Positions 13,179 to 28,100 of a DNA stretch of 64,000 nucleotides are shown in pieces. Within the stretch, counting starts at the first letter, position 1, and each line of letters begins with the position of its first letter. The position numbers and the translations under genes were made by a program. The stretch covers positions 558,001-622,000 of the forward strand of contig JAKMXF010000177.1 in assembly GCA_024704765.1 (NCBI GenBank), in the 5' to 3' direction. The notes beneath the pieces are model-generated. The model did no database searches and was not told the origin of the DNA. It saw only the letters and a list, made by a program, of their open reading frames with translations. Source of the DNA: Oopsacas minuta. Taxonomy: Eukaryota > Porifera > Hexactinellida > Lyssacinosida > Leucopsacidae.

Positions 13179-16100
13179 GTGAGTGTATTAGTCTTGTTAG
13201 ACAATTACGTATGTGTTCCTTTACAAACTACTTTTTCTAGGAATCTAAAACATATTCCCCTTCAATAAATTATCAAAAAATGAAAATTATTGAATGTATT
13301 CAATCAGCAGCTTCTAGATTGGATGATTCTAATGGTAGTGAAGAACGGACCCTTACTCGTATTGGTGACTTTGTTAAACTGTTTAAAGAAGAGAAGTATT
13401 TTGGTGAGTATAACACGCTTAGCTGTATGCACCAATTCTTAGGAGCGGTCTTTGTAGCGTGTTCCATATATGGATCCCGTACCATTTCATACCTGCCAAC
13501 CTGAGTGAGGAAAAGCCATACGGAAGATACTAATTTAGCTAGACATCGTGGGATGTCACATATTAGCATTCTATTGCACTACAATAATCGGGACAGTTCA
13601 AATACGGGTCTGACATGTTGTATGAATCTATGTGCAAATAATAATAATTTGTTATAATTTCAGGACTCTAGCATCACACCGTAAATAGATCAATAATAAT
13701 AATAATAATACTAACCACTATTTGTATAATTATTCAATAGTTAGTTTTATTTAGACATTTTAATATACCAACCTTCGGCTTGTCGCTTCGTGATGAACTC
13801 GGCTCCTTACGCCTCGAGCAGGCCCCACTGAGAGGGCTGTAGCCGGGCAAATCCCGGGGCCCCATCTTGATGGGCTCTTTAAGAATTTTTAATAAGCTGA
13901 GTGTTAGGGGAACAATATTCACCAAGGGGAAACACTCGGAGAAACAGGAATCCCTATGATACTGGAAATGTTTTGAATGGTAACTGTTAATTCTGTACAA
14001 ATTTATCCTCACGTTCGACACTTTTGTACTCCATGGCTGCTGAATCGGCACTTACGTGCCCGCCATGCGCCCAGATAAACCCCTTGCACTAAATTTTTTA
14101 CAAAGAAACACAAAATGTAGATTCACTAATATACGTAATGTGTTCTTGGTTATTTTAAATTTAATACTTGTATTATGAAATAATCTTGTAATTTAGATGA
14201 ATTTATTCAACCTTTCTGTCAAAGAATGACAAATCTATTGAAGAACCAGTATGATTCTTCATTAGATAGTAGTTATGACTGGATCTTACAAACTGCTAAC
14301 TGTGGAGAAGACATTAAATCTTGTGGGACCTTTCATAAAGCTGTTAATCTCCGTATTAATAGCACGATTACTCCTCTTTTATCAGAGTTGATCGCTTTCA
14401 TAGATAGAAATGCAAACTTTGAATTGGCAGTGCAAGATGAAAAGGTATCAAGATGTTATTATGATCTATGGTGTGATATTTTCAAAGATGAACAGCTGTT
14501 AGTATTTCAATACGCAGATACAATTTCTAGTAATACGTTCCTTCCTAGAAGGAAAGTACCTGTTTTGAGTGATGGAGCTGGAGGGAAATTCTTCAGAGCG
14601 AATTTCCCATTCTCATGGTTAATACAAGAGAATTGTTCTTTACTAATGTCTAAGGCCAAGAATTTAGCAGGTAATATCACAAATTTGATGAGAGTCGTGT
14701 ATAACGTGTTTGAATCATTTAAATTGCAGCACCTATACGGAGATGCACTATTCAACATGTACTATAGCCAACTTTTTATGAAATTTGTATCATGACCACA
14801 CCCAGATCAACTGCTAGTTCACGACTACAGGTTCTGTCAGGATTGGTTATGTTTGGTCACCTTTGGTAAAAATGGCCATAATGTTTGACCTACCAAAAAA
14901 TGACGTAAAATATCTCTGCCGCAGTGTGACCAAGTTTGGTCATATGATCCTCGACCACAGTTTAATAAACCCTGTGTTATAGTATTGAATATACTATCCA
15001 CTCTCTGGCCAAAAAAAGTATTTGAACACTCTGCCACAATTGACACATTGCACAAATATGTATTTTACTTTAGCTGCATAGGCTGAAGATAATTTCAAAC
15101 ATTTGTGAACTTAATTCTATCATATATTTTATCATTACAATCGCCTTTTCTGATATATCCACAGACTATTCAATACGTATATTCTCGCAATGTGTCATTA
15201 ATGGTATGGCGTTCCAATAATTTTGGATTTGGGAGTGTATACAAAACCAATCAAATTGGGAAGAGTTGGAAGAAATTCAGGATTCGATACTTCAATGCCT
15301 TATGTTAATCTTGCTGGGGTTCCTTTGGTGGCTCCCTACATATGAATTTCTTGAGATTGATTTGGGGAGGTCTCCTAAATCAATCTGAACAAATGCATAT
15401 TTAGTGCCCTACAAACCTTTCTATCTTCTAGGGAAAATTCTACCTTGGATGCACTTTGAGTCTGTATTTAATGAAACACCTCTTGGTAAACTTATTTACA
15501 AGAATTTAATGTCTAATGAGGAAAATGCCAAATATATTGAGCTTTATTTGAGAGACTTTATTTATATGAAGGTGTATCCTACTTCTAAAGCTGATTATTT
15601 GGTAAGTATTAGCTATTAGGATATTCTAATTCTGCTGATATTTCGAAATTAGTATCTTTTCGCATATTCATTCATCAATTGACTTTCGAGCATGTCGATT
15701 AGAGAGGAGTGCCTCGAAATGACTAGAAACTTCTCAGCAGGTATAGCTACTAATTCAGGGTAAATCCTTACTCCAACAAAGCAAAATGACTTGGAACAAC
15801 ATCCAAGCAGGTACAGCCACTTCAAACGAAACCATGTATACTTAATCGCCAACCTCTTGCGCGGAAAATGTTTAATCTTTAAACGGATTTATAAAGCACT
15901 GGGAGCAACAAGAAGGGCTCAGGTTATTCACTAGCCCAATTAAGGCAGATTTTTGATGAATTTTCTCTATTCTTACCCTTGGTGTTGTATCAGTACCTTT
16001 TGATTACTCAGCTACTCCAGAAATATTACGAACTTATTCATACTTCAAATTCGGACTTATTTCGGCGCCCATTCTTACAATATATAATAATATACACTCA

Positions 16101-19100
16101 ACTTCCCATTGAATAAAAGGATCATTTGGTCAATTCTTAATTCTTATGAATTATGAAATCTATTATGCACCAATTTTGCCAAATAATGCTTACTAAGCAT
16201 AAAATTACACATTTAGAGATTTTTGCTTATCTACATTAATGTAATATGTACATTCATCGAGTAAAAAATTAAAAGTCTATACATTCTAGATATATAAGTC
16301 ACATGTCTACAAGTTGGCCTGCTCACATAGCCCTGGCCCATTTTTCTGAACCTGCACCATGACCTTGTACAATATGAGTCCCGATTTTGGCAACTGAAAT
16401 TTCCATAACCTCGCTATATTAATGATAGATACTTTTAAGTTTTGCCTGATTGATTGAAACTATTCTTCTTAGGTATTTGAGTGTATCTTGCTGAATTGTA
16501 TCCACAATCTGTGTTCAATCGATGCGAGCGAAGGATATGAAGATATTCGTTATTCTGCTAACAAAACCACTATTCCTAAGATTCATTATGCTTACCAGGA
16601 CTCTAGACAGCTAATTGAGCTTTTCGAACAAGCTTTTGGATTGAAAGATACTTTGGGCAGAACAATCTCTGATATGCTCCCACAAATGTGGGATGATCAA
16701 GATATGAAGTTGAATTGTTTGGAATTAGTTTTGATAGAAGAAATCATTTCATTATGTTCTCATAATAAGGATCGTACTTCTTCAATGGAGCTAGCAGAAA
16801 TATATGTTACTGAGATCAGAAAATGGCAACCTCTGATTGAGAAGGGATTGTCTCGTACTCATTCAAATAAAGATATTAATGAATATCAGCTCGAAATTAG
16901 GTGATTTGAAAATTTCTAAAACAAATAATCATATACCGCTTATATAGGATCTGGATTGGAGTATACACTCAATGGCCAAAAGTATTGAAACACTCTGCCA
17001 CAATTGACACATGGCACAAATATGTATTTACTTTACTGCATATGCTGAAGATAATTTCAAACATTTGTGAACTTAATTCTATCATTAATTTTGTCATTAG
17101 AATCGCCTTTTCTGATATATCAACAGACTATTCAATACGTATATTATCGCATTGTGTCATATGCCGTATGTGTGTTACTAATGGTATGGTGTTCCAATAC
17201 ATTTGGCCAGGGAGTGTATAGCCCCTTTAGAAAGTAGGATAGGACCGACTACTATGAATGCAGACCATAACCAAAGATTGGATTCAGGATTTTATTGTCT
17301 TCCCTGATTATTCCAATGGAGTGCTAGTACTATTCTAGGTTATAGGGTTTAGAATACTTACTATGACTAGATTTATTTATTGTTTTCTCTGAATTTCTCT
17401 CATTATTATTATTTTGCAAATAGGCGGAAGTGGAACCGTATTATAGCAGTTCAATTATTTATCTCTCATTGCACGCTAGGAGTTGGTCTTAATGTTACAG
17501 AAAGCAGCATAAACAGATTATTCTTGGTAAGTAGAATGGACATCTTAGGTTGGAAAATTTCTGACACAAATTCATTGTATTACAATCCCTATTCGGTTAA
17601 CACCTACACTCTAGTATATTACGTAATTAATTTGTTCCCCTAAGGGGGTACATATTATCCAAGATCTACTTTATTAATAACTTAATTATTTACACATCTT
17701 CTATGTAAAATACAAAAGCAAGCTAGATATTAGGTTTCAATATGCTGTCAGGGGTAATTGGGCGTGTAGAGTCCGATTTTGACATTTTTAATTTTACAGT
17801 CAAACACATAGCGGCCACCTAAAAACAGGGTTGAGAAATTTCCAGAGAATTAAGCGCTCCTAATTTTTGGGCGCGCTCTCATCCCCGATCCTTATTCAGA
17901 AATAGGAGTGCACTCCGGCTCCCACTCCACAAAAATGGAGCGCGCTCATTTTCATTCTTTCAGATTTACATTAGGTTTGTATTTTAAGTAATTAATATTA
18001 AATTTATTTAATTATTTCCTGAATCTTAAATGGACCGTGCTCCTCTAATGCCAGAAGTGGAAAATCATTATCTTCTGAATATCAGCTCTAATCCTCGTAG
18101 ATTTTCAATCTGGTTAATATTTGTTTATATTCGCTATTTCAGCTCTAAAATTATGGAGTTTTGTTATCTCTCCCAAATATTATCCACATTCGAAGATAAA
18201 TGCTAGTTAGGGTTCTGTTTTGGGGCCAGGATTTTCAAATCCAGAGCGATCGATAGTTGTATAACTATAAACTATAAACGAAAATTCTGTATCATTAAAT
18301 GTACTTTTATTACCAATGAGGAGATGGTCACCCTTAGACTTAAAGTCAAAAATTTTTTTCTTGTAGAGTGGATGTTATTGTATTAACACGTTAATAAATT
18401 TGTATTGATATTAGTCTGTGTTTATTTTATTCACTAAACTCTTTAGCGTATACACTTATTAATTATATGATTAATCATATTTCACCCTCTTATCAATACT
18501 TCAAATTGGTCCTAGAGGTTAGCTTTCGTCTGATAATTAGGGTAAACAGGGAAATAGAATCGATTCTAACACTTTAAATTGTCTAACACGATTATTTACA
18601 TAAAATATTAACATTTTTTGTAATTGAATTATTTAATAGAACATTACAGACTAAAAATATACTAAAATAGATTTAGTGAAATTCCGTCAGTAAAGGCTGT
18701 GATTTGAGAATTCATTTATTTTAATTTCGCTACTAATTCTGTATCTTAGATCCTTGGAGAGTCTCCAGATTTTACTTCACTAAAAGTTGTTAATCATATT
18801 CTCACAATTATTTCTAACTGTTTTAAGAAAATGAACAAAGAATTAGGGTAAGGAATGTTATGAAGTCATTCTATTGAATGTGATCTAATTTTGTTATTTG
18901 TTCATAGGACTCAATCGCCTCTTAGAGAAAGGTTCAAAGGCTATGCAACAAGATTTTTCATCAGTATTCTCACCAATTTATCATTCAAATATTTAGAAAT
19001 TGAAGATGACAATACTGATATTATTCGTTTATTGATGGGATTTGTTTCACTAGATGAGACTACTTTCTCGCAAAGTTTAACAGAAGAGACGAATATTAAT

Positions 19101-22100
19101 ATACTCACTAAGAATGAACTTGATCCTTCTCCAGCATTCAGAACTTTCTTACTTCAACTTTTGATCAAACACAGGTAATATCTCAACTAAATACATATAC
19201 GTAATGCTAGCATTAGCACTTCGTCTCTTTGATGCTAAAGCAAATTTCAGATTTTAGCCATTTATTATTCAAAAATATTGAATAATGTTGAGTTTGTCAT
19301 TCCATTATATATTTGCAAAGTATTATTTTGGTAAATATTTATCCTCAATATTTGTTTATCGATCAATCATCTGAAATACAGTCCATATACGTATACCACA
19401 TCTATGATTGAGGGGAATATTCGAAAATTATCTGTGTAAAAGTTAAATTCTCCGAACCAGGCCCGAAATACTGCCAATATCAGTCAAATAAAACCTAAGA
19501 GTATTTAGGTTATTCAATCCATTATTCAAACGAATAGTTACGTATTATTTAATGAAAATGTAGATCAATCTCAGGCAGCTCTGTAAGAAGTGAAATACCT
19601 AGTTTTATCTCTTCATTTCACCCTAAGTAATGTAATGATGTTGTTAAGGTATTTTTTGTATAAATATAGTAGACATAGAATATTGATTGGTAGGGCCCTT
19701 TGGGACAACTTGAATTATAATGAGTCGAAAATCCTAACCCAGGACCAATTATCGGGCTAAGAATTCATCATCAATATCTATTATTAGGCACGATTTCTTT
19801 AAACAACACATTACTGAATATTTAACAGATACAGTTGGGAAGTTTCAAGATACATTGAAACAACGAGAATTATTTCTACTGATAGTTCAATCAATCGAGG
19901 TAGGATTTTGTGTATTATTAGATTTATTATGTTTGTTTAGGCCGTTTATAATTAGATATTATTAGAGCTAAAAACTTATTGCTTACATTTCTTTTCATTC
20001 GTTTTAATATTTGGATTACATAGAAACACTTTGCTGTCTCTAATTTACGGGTAGCGAGGGATCTGGTACAGGCAATAATATTGGGCATTTATCTTTATAC
20101 ACACTTTAGGAGGGTTAGGCCCGAATTTCTTAGAGAGAGAGAGAGCACTTTATAGAGCTATAGGACATCTCGGAATAACATACTATAAATCCTGTTCTTG
20201 ATAACGAACAAACAAGCAAACAAACAAACTAATAATAATTGACCAATAAAGTGGTTGAGAAGGAAAATATGTGAAAATTTATGGTCACATTGCAATAAAC
20301 TCATCTACAAACACAAAACACAACACAAATTATCGATTGATTAGGAGTAACCTCGGTGCAAGAAGGGCGTCTATTGCGGACACGAAATGTCTGAAACCGT
20401 GTACCGCAAGGAAGCGTAACTAACTTGTCTATATATACAGGAATGGGAAATTTATAGTCTTATTAGAGCGTAAAATTTCCAACTTTTCTAAAATGAATAT
20501 GAGCGTGCTCCAAAGGATGAAGAGCGCTTAATCCTCTGTGTAATATATTGCAATTACAATTACCGTATCCAGGTTCAGGGACTTTGCTGATCATTCCGAA
20601 AACTTATCTCGAATCCACATTATTCTTTCAAGTGTGAGGATCCGAGTAGAAATTGCGTCACTTTTCAGACCCGACCGACCAGAAAAACCCGAACCCGATT
20701 CCAAATCTGGTGAGGTCTTGCAGTCATCAATAATACCATATATAGTCATTTTCAAGATTACGTCATATTCATCAGCGATTTCATATCAAAATGTATTATC
20801 AGGGTATGGGAAGTCGGAAATATACTAATTGTTTGTAAATGATTTGGTACTATAATTATTCAATCAATCCCTGGTCCAAAATCTTAAGTAACCATCAATG
20901 CCTTATATAATTTAATATATGCTTAGAATGCTTTATGTTGATCAATTTTAGGATTTATTTCATCAACGGTTTAAAGAATATACTCAGGAACATCAGCACC
21001 AGCTTGTTAAAAGTCAAATAGATACTGAAATAGCAGTCAATTCTGATATTACGAAAGTATCTTATGAGTTACTTGAGCAGATTGGTACTCTGAGGTTTAT
21101 TAGTGTCCACATTTCTAATTGGATTATTGATTGTTATAACTTACTAAGAACACAATTGGATACACAACCACCTAACTATTTCACAGAGAGAGATAGGTTA
21201 ATCACAGATTTTAAAGACATGTGTAGGCTGGAAGGGAATGAATATCTTCATTTATTCCTCCTCAAGAATATTTATCATCAATTAGGCAGTGATACGTTGC
21301 AATTGATTACTAAGAATGATAAATGTTCCTGGATTATACCAGATGATGTGATGGATATCATTACTGAGGTATGTTTAACGGATAATTGTATATAGCTCAG
21401 CTATACTACATAGAATACAGTTTTTTGTGAGCCCTATAGATGCTAACGACATGACATGGTGTCTTTACGTCCGTCCACTCGCCGTGCGAAATCTAACAGT
21501 CCGATTAAGCTGAAAATATGTACACAAAACACATACATTTTGGGGTGGAGTTTGCACCTGCGATATGAATTATTCTAAAGTTAATATTCAAATCATTCTA
21601 TGTAAAATTCGAAAGCATGCTAGAGGCTAGGAGGATTCAATTTGGTGTAATTTGGTGCCGATTTTGAATTTTGGAGTGTGATAATCCTATTTTTACCTTT
21701 TGACATATATTTCAGTTTGATGCCAGAAAAATTCTTTTCAACGGCTAGTCAGGGTAATCGAGCATAGGTACAATACTAAAATTGTACTAAAATGGTACCA
21801 ATTTTTATTATCCATGGTCCATCCATATTTCATTTAATGACCTTCTGTGGTTATGTTGCAATATATTAGAGATTTTCGTGTGTACGCGTATACACTAAAT
21901 GTTTCGGGTGTACTCGTACACACGATATTTTTTAGTGTATTAGAGTTTACCTCAGCATATGGGTTGTTTATATGTGATTTGTTTGGATTAGTACATACCA
22001 GCTTTAGCGTTATCAATCAGATGTTATTACGTTTGTTGTCGTCGTTACTACTAATTGGGTGATATTTCTTGGATATACAATATATCTGTAATAATACATA

Positions 22101-25100
22101 TAAGCGTACATTCAATATACATAATATTTATCTGTTGATGGATTCAAGGAAACAGAATTTTATCAAATCATTATTGAAGTTGCAGGAACAAATTATTAAA
22201 TTAATACCACGTTATCAGCATAAGATATATTATCCATAGGAAAGATATGCGTGACATAATTATCTTAGAAAGAAACAAGAGCCAGAAAAAGAACTAAACA
22301 AACAAAACAAATAAAATGAACACTAATATAATGGAACTACAAAAACAAAGAAAATACTGATAACTATATCAAGCAATGAAGCTATAAACACGAATACATC
22401 ATGATCTTGCGGTAGACAAGTTATACATTTCGAACACCTCTTATCACAAACCTTGGAAATACACAGGGTATATAAACAACCCATATGCTATGGTAAACTC
22501 TAATACAATAAAAAATATTCGTGAGTACGCGTACACCCGAAACATTTAGTGTATACGCGTACACATGAATATCTCTGATACACTGCAACAGTAATATTGT
22601 TGCTGCTACGTGGCTTTTGGTTTGTAATGTGGCACTTCATGCTACGAGTATTATGAAATTCGCAAAAATATCGAAATTCGGGGAAGTTTGATTTTTATAC
22701 AGGTCCTGATGACGTACTATACATACATATATAGACACACACACACATATATATGTTACCGTCCAAATTGAGTAAGGTTATTCTTACACAAAAATTGAGA
22801 TTATACATTATGGTTTACTAAATAACAATATTTATAATTTCAAAGATATGATTTATGGTCTGCTAAAAAATATGAAATGTCCAATTCTGAAATTGTATGT
22901 TGGATCTAGATTCAATCTACAATTATATTCCTTCAATTGACTTAGTATTTGACAAATACTAATACTATTTGTATGGTTTAATACAATTAATATCTAAATA
23001 TACATTCACAATATACTATAAAAAATTAATAATCATGACAGAGTAGGAGATAATGTTGTAAATGTACTTCTAGAAAGTAGAACTCTATTAGTTTTCAGTG
23101 AATTAGTTGTCCAGGATAATTAGTTGACCAGTTGATTTCGGTGGTTTTGACAAAACCCTGTTTTACATTACTATCTGTTCTCGCATACGGTGCCTGTGAC
23201 ACCTATAGTTGCATTTAACCGGCTTTCGTTAGCACTAGTAAGTCTTCAGACAGCTGTCTTACACTAGCATAAGGCGAACTACGTAACTCTGCCTATACAG
23301 GTTTCAATCCGGGATTTACTTTTGGGAGGGAAGTTCTCATAATGGGGAACGCTATATATCCCTGACTATTCTTTCGTTTATTTAGCTTATTCAGATATTT
23401 TGTCCAATTACTATACTAAATACAAACAACAATAATTTCAATATGAATATTTTAGGAAAATCTGTCTTAATTAACAATACACAATATTTATGCTTGAACC
23501 TCACAATACTATTCTACGGCTCTTTTTCCCTGTATAATTATCAACAAATTCCTCCAACATATCATTCGTTAGGTGATTAAGGCCTTCAATGCATATGCCT
23601 ATCATATGTTCAAGCGCGCCATCTCCCTAAACCGAACTTCAACTATCGCCTAACTATGGTATGGAAAAGAGGAGATGGAGAAGGTCGAAAACGAACATAG
23701 AGAGACTAGATCAGTGCACTCCATCCTATTTCGGATATGGTCAATCACGCTTTGTATTTATGGCCGATACACTGTCTGAAGAAGTTGAATTTTTTCCTCT
23801 TCCATGATCACAATGTGTTTTCCACCAAGCTGAGTATCATCTGTAAAAACTAAAGACTGGTTCTGTTTACTATTTATTTAATCTCTGTTCTTCTTTCAGT
23901 GGTACTATTGACAATGAAGTAGTATCTTAATTGCACAAAATATCGCATAAGCTAGATATAACGAAAGAATAGTCAGGGATATATAGCGTTCCCCATTATG
24001 ACAACTTACCCCACAAATGTAAAATCCTGGATTGAACCCTGTAGAGGCAGGGTTACGTCGTTCGTCTCATGCTAGTGTAAGACAGCTGTCGGAAGACTTG
24101 CCAGTGTTAACGGAAGCAGGTTAAATGCAACTCGAGGTGTCACAGGCACTCTACCGTATGCGAGAACAGATAGTAATATAAAATAGGGTTCTTTCAAAAC
24201 CACTTCAATCAACTGGTTAATTACCCTAGACAATTAATTCACTGAAAACTAATAGAGATTCTACTTTCTAGAAGTACATTTACAGCATTATCTCCTACTC
24301 TGTCATGATTTTTAATTTTTTATAGTAAATATTGTGAATGTATATTTAGATATTAATTGTATTAAACCATACAAATAGTATTTGTAGTTTGAATCTAGAT
24401 ACAATATACAATTTTAGAATTGGATATTTCATGTTTATTAGCAGACCATAAATCAGGAGTGGGCAAACTACTCGCTTGTGATTTTGAACCAGCCCGCCTG
24501 GCTTAAGGTATTTGGGTACTCTAATTATTTGATCACTGTCTTACTCTTCCTTACGCATTCGGAAATTTCGCCCCATGGAAAATTTCATTAATATAGTTAA
24601 TTATTGTTTGTTTTACAAATAGCTAGTAGAATTTCTCTAATAATTTAGAACCTGGAACGTACTCGTAAGTCAATATGGCCCGCATAAAAATATGGAATTA
24701 GAATGCGACCCGCGCATAAAAAAGTTTGCCCACCCTGACATAAATCATATCTTTGAAACTATAAAATATTGTTTTTTAGTAAACCATAATATTTAATCTC
24801 AAATTTTGTTTCAAAATAACCTTACTCGTGAATACGTAATATAAGGACTGGAAACAGCAAAAAAAACTGGACCATGGATGAACTACAAGTGCATTCGTTT
24901 TTTGCTATTTATTATTATTAGTTATGAACTTTAAACGATAAATGTACCTATTTTAATTGGAAATCGACTTTGAGATTGGACCAGGGATGAGATAGAAGTC
25001 ATTTAAATAAAGTATATTATTATCATAGCATATCATTGCTTATAACTGAAATAATAACATAATAATAGGTCTAAAACAACATGAATATAATAAAGGAATA

Positions 25101-28100
25101 GGAAACCAAAATCATTACAAAACTGTTAAGTAATTTATTAGCTGGAACTAACATGTCTCCTAAATAGATCTAAATTTCTTCAATTTCCGAGAATCATTCT
25201 TACTAGATGTGATTTCAGAGTTGACATTGCGAACTTTATTAGCTAGTATGCAATTAGTACATACACTAAGGATCTTCCTAAGGATAGTCCAACCAGAAGT
25301 ACCACAGCCCTTACAATTATCTCTCCAATGTGGGCTAAAATTATCAACCAACATATTTTCAGTCAGCTGAATTAATACCTTCCTTGATGGCGAGGAACAG
25401 AAGTGTTTCCTAAGAGTTTCATTCTCATCAACCTTGATAAATATTTTCCATAATACAACAATTGATTCAACTACTATTTCTGAAGGCCATTTCAGAAAAC
25501 CACGATCAATGTACCTTATAAGGTCATATTTAATCGTGTCTGTAATATCAATATCTTGGTTCTCAGTTAGTTGCTGACTACAAAGATGGCAAGTGGCAGT
25601 TTTAAGATAAGAGTATACAGCGTAACCACCAATAAATACAATTAATTGGAGAACATGAAGGTCGAGGTCAATAGAATTTAGATCATGTAACAATTCAGTA
25701 TACTTATCGCAAGATATATTTGTGAATTCATCCAAAGTTGGAGAAAATGTGTTAATGGATTGTTTTTGTTTTGAATAAACTAGAGATCATCAAGGCAAAA
25801 CCTTTTTAGTCGAAGTAGTAGGATCAATCTCACCAACCACCTTCCCGCCTAAACAACATAATATGAAAAGTTAGAACACCATAATTAGAAATTATATTAC
25901 CATGTATTACCTTGATAAGAAATATCAGATGAAACGTGGATCTCGTCCATATTGAGGGCAACATGTCGATTCCCCTTAGAAAAATCTACTGTTAAGTTCT
26001 TAAGTATATGGAAATATTCACTATCTAACCCAGGGGTGCCCAACATACGGCCCGCGGGCCAAATCTGGCCCGCGTAATAATTTTATCCGGCCCGCGCAAA
26101 ATTTGCACTTTGTAATATATACTATTTCTTCATGGACAATTCCTAAGCCACATTTCGATAGCATTCATACTGGGTGTCGAATTTCAATGTATTTGACATT
26201 TTGAGGATTCTTATTCATTTTCAATACACGACAGGTGCATGCGTTTAGTAATAATAATCCTTAGCGGTGTATAAATATAAACTAGTATAATTCTAACCTT
26301 ATAATTGAAATTCAGATACTGCGTTTACTCATCTCCTAAATTACCTGTAGAATATATATATCATTTATATTAATGGAGCCTTGTTCTAAGAAAAGGAAAG
26401 TTGATATCGAGAGTAGAACTTTCAACGACAGCTGGACCGAGAAATACTTTTTCACCAACTTGCTTAATATGCAAGCAGGTCATCGCAGTGATGAAAGAGT
26501 ACAACATCCAAAGACACTATAGTGCTAAACATCAAGATTACAAAGCATGCTCAGGGCAGATACGGAAGGATAGAGTACAATCATTAATAAGGGAACTTTC
26601 GGTACAGCAAAATATTTTTACAAATACTAATTCTGAGTCAGAAAAAGCTGTTCGTGCAAGCTTTGCCATTTCCAAACTTATTGCAAAGAAATATAAGCCA
26701 TTTACTGATGGTGAATTTATCAAGGAGTGTGTTATTACTTTGGCGCAAATTATGTGCCCAGAGAAACAAGTTATTTGAAAACATTAGCCTTTCAAGAATG
26801 ACAATTAGCCGTAGGATAGAGAACTTATCAACAGACTTAAAACTTACTTTAGAAAAACGTGCGAGTGAGTTCCAGTACTATTCTCTGGCCCTTGATGAGA
26901 GCACAGATGCCACTGATACTGTCCAACTTGCTGTTTTTGTAAGAAGAATCGATTCAAAGTTTAATCTTACAGAAGAATTGGCGAACTTACATAGCCTTCA
27001 CGATAAAACAACTGGAGTTGATATTTATAAAGCGGTGATGAATGGAATTGATGCTATCGGACTTAAGTTGAATAATTTATGTGAGGTAACGACAGATGGC
27101 GCACCATCAATGATTGGGAAGGAAAGGGGCTTCGTTGCTCTTCTGGAGAAAGAAAGGATCAATTCAGGAAGTAGTACTATGAAATTAGTCAAAGTGCATT
27201 GTATAATTCACCAGGAAAATCTCTGTTCAAAGCCATTAAGAATGCAGGGTGTAATGGAAATAGTAGTGAAAACTGTCAACTTCATTCGTGCTCGAGGACT
27301 CAATCATCGACAATTTCGAAAACTTTTAGACGAAATGGATTCTCAATATGGAGACCTTCTTTACTATACGGAAGTACGATGGTTAAGTAGGGGTGCGATG
27401 CTTCGACGCTTTTATGAACTCAAAGAAGAAGTATTTCATTTTATGGAGGAGAAGGGGAAACCAGTTTTTCATCTCAATGATCCATTATGGTTGTGTGACT
27501 TGGCATTTTTGGTCGATATCACTCAATATTTGAATAACCTCAACTCAAAATTACAAGGAAAAAATCTGCTTATTCACAATTTGTTTGACTTCATTTGCGC
27601 TTTTGAAAGAAAGCTCGAGATATGGGAAAAACAATTAATAGAAGAAAATCTTTATCACTTTGAAACCTTATCAAAACATTCCCCTCCAGATACAGGTGTA
27701 TACACAATCAAAATCAATTCCCTGCACAAAGAATTCGAGAATAGATTTAAAGATCTTCGTAGCAATATTGTAAACTTCGCTATATTCTCAAATCCTTTCT
27801 CTTTAGAACCTATTGAACTCCCCGAGCATCTCCAGCTAGAATTGGTTGACATGCAATGTAACCAGGACTTGAAAGCAAAATTCAATGATGTCACACTTAT
27901 GGACTTTTATCAAAAGTATTTATCATCATCAGATTACCCCAATCTTATCAAGCATTGTAAGATGATGGCTTGTTTATTTGGGAGCACATACATATGTGAA
28001 CAACTGTTCTCCCAAATGAAGCTAGTAAAAGCAAATGCAGAACTGTTTTACTGATAGACATCTCGAAGATACATTAAGAATAGCTACTACGGATATGGAA

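Noticed and set aside
13780-14090. tRNA-derived SINE in RNF213 intron 2
   Set aside because: The block is GC-rich and repeat-like, but promoter boxes and a poly(A) or simple-repeat tail could not be shown, so it is listed only as an unidentified repeat.
24020-24050. tRNA-like B-box (minus-strand gggttcaatcc)
   Set aside because: A B-box-like sequence is present in the fold-back arm, but no A-box at the right distance and no cloverleaf was found.
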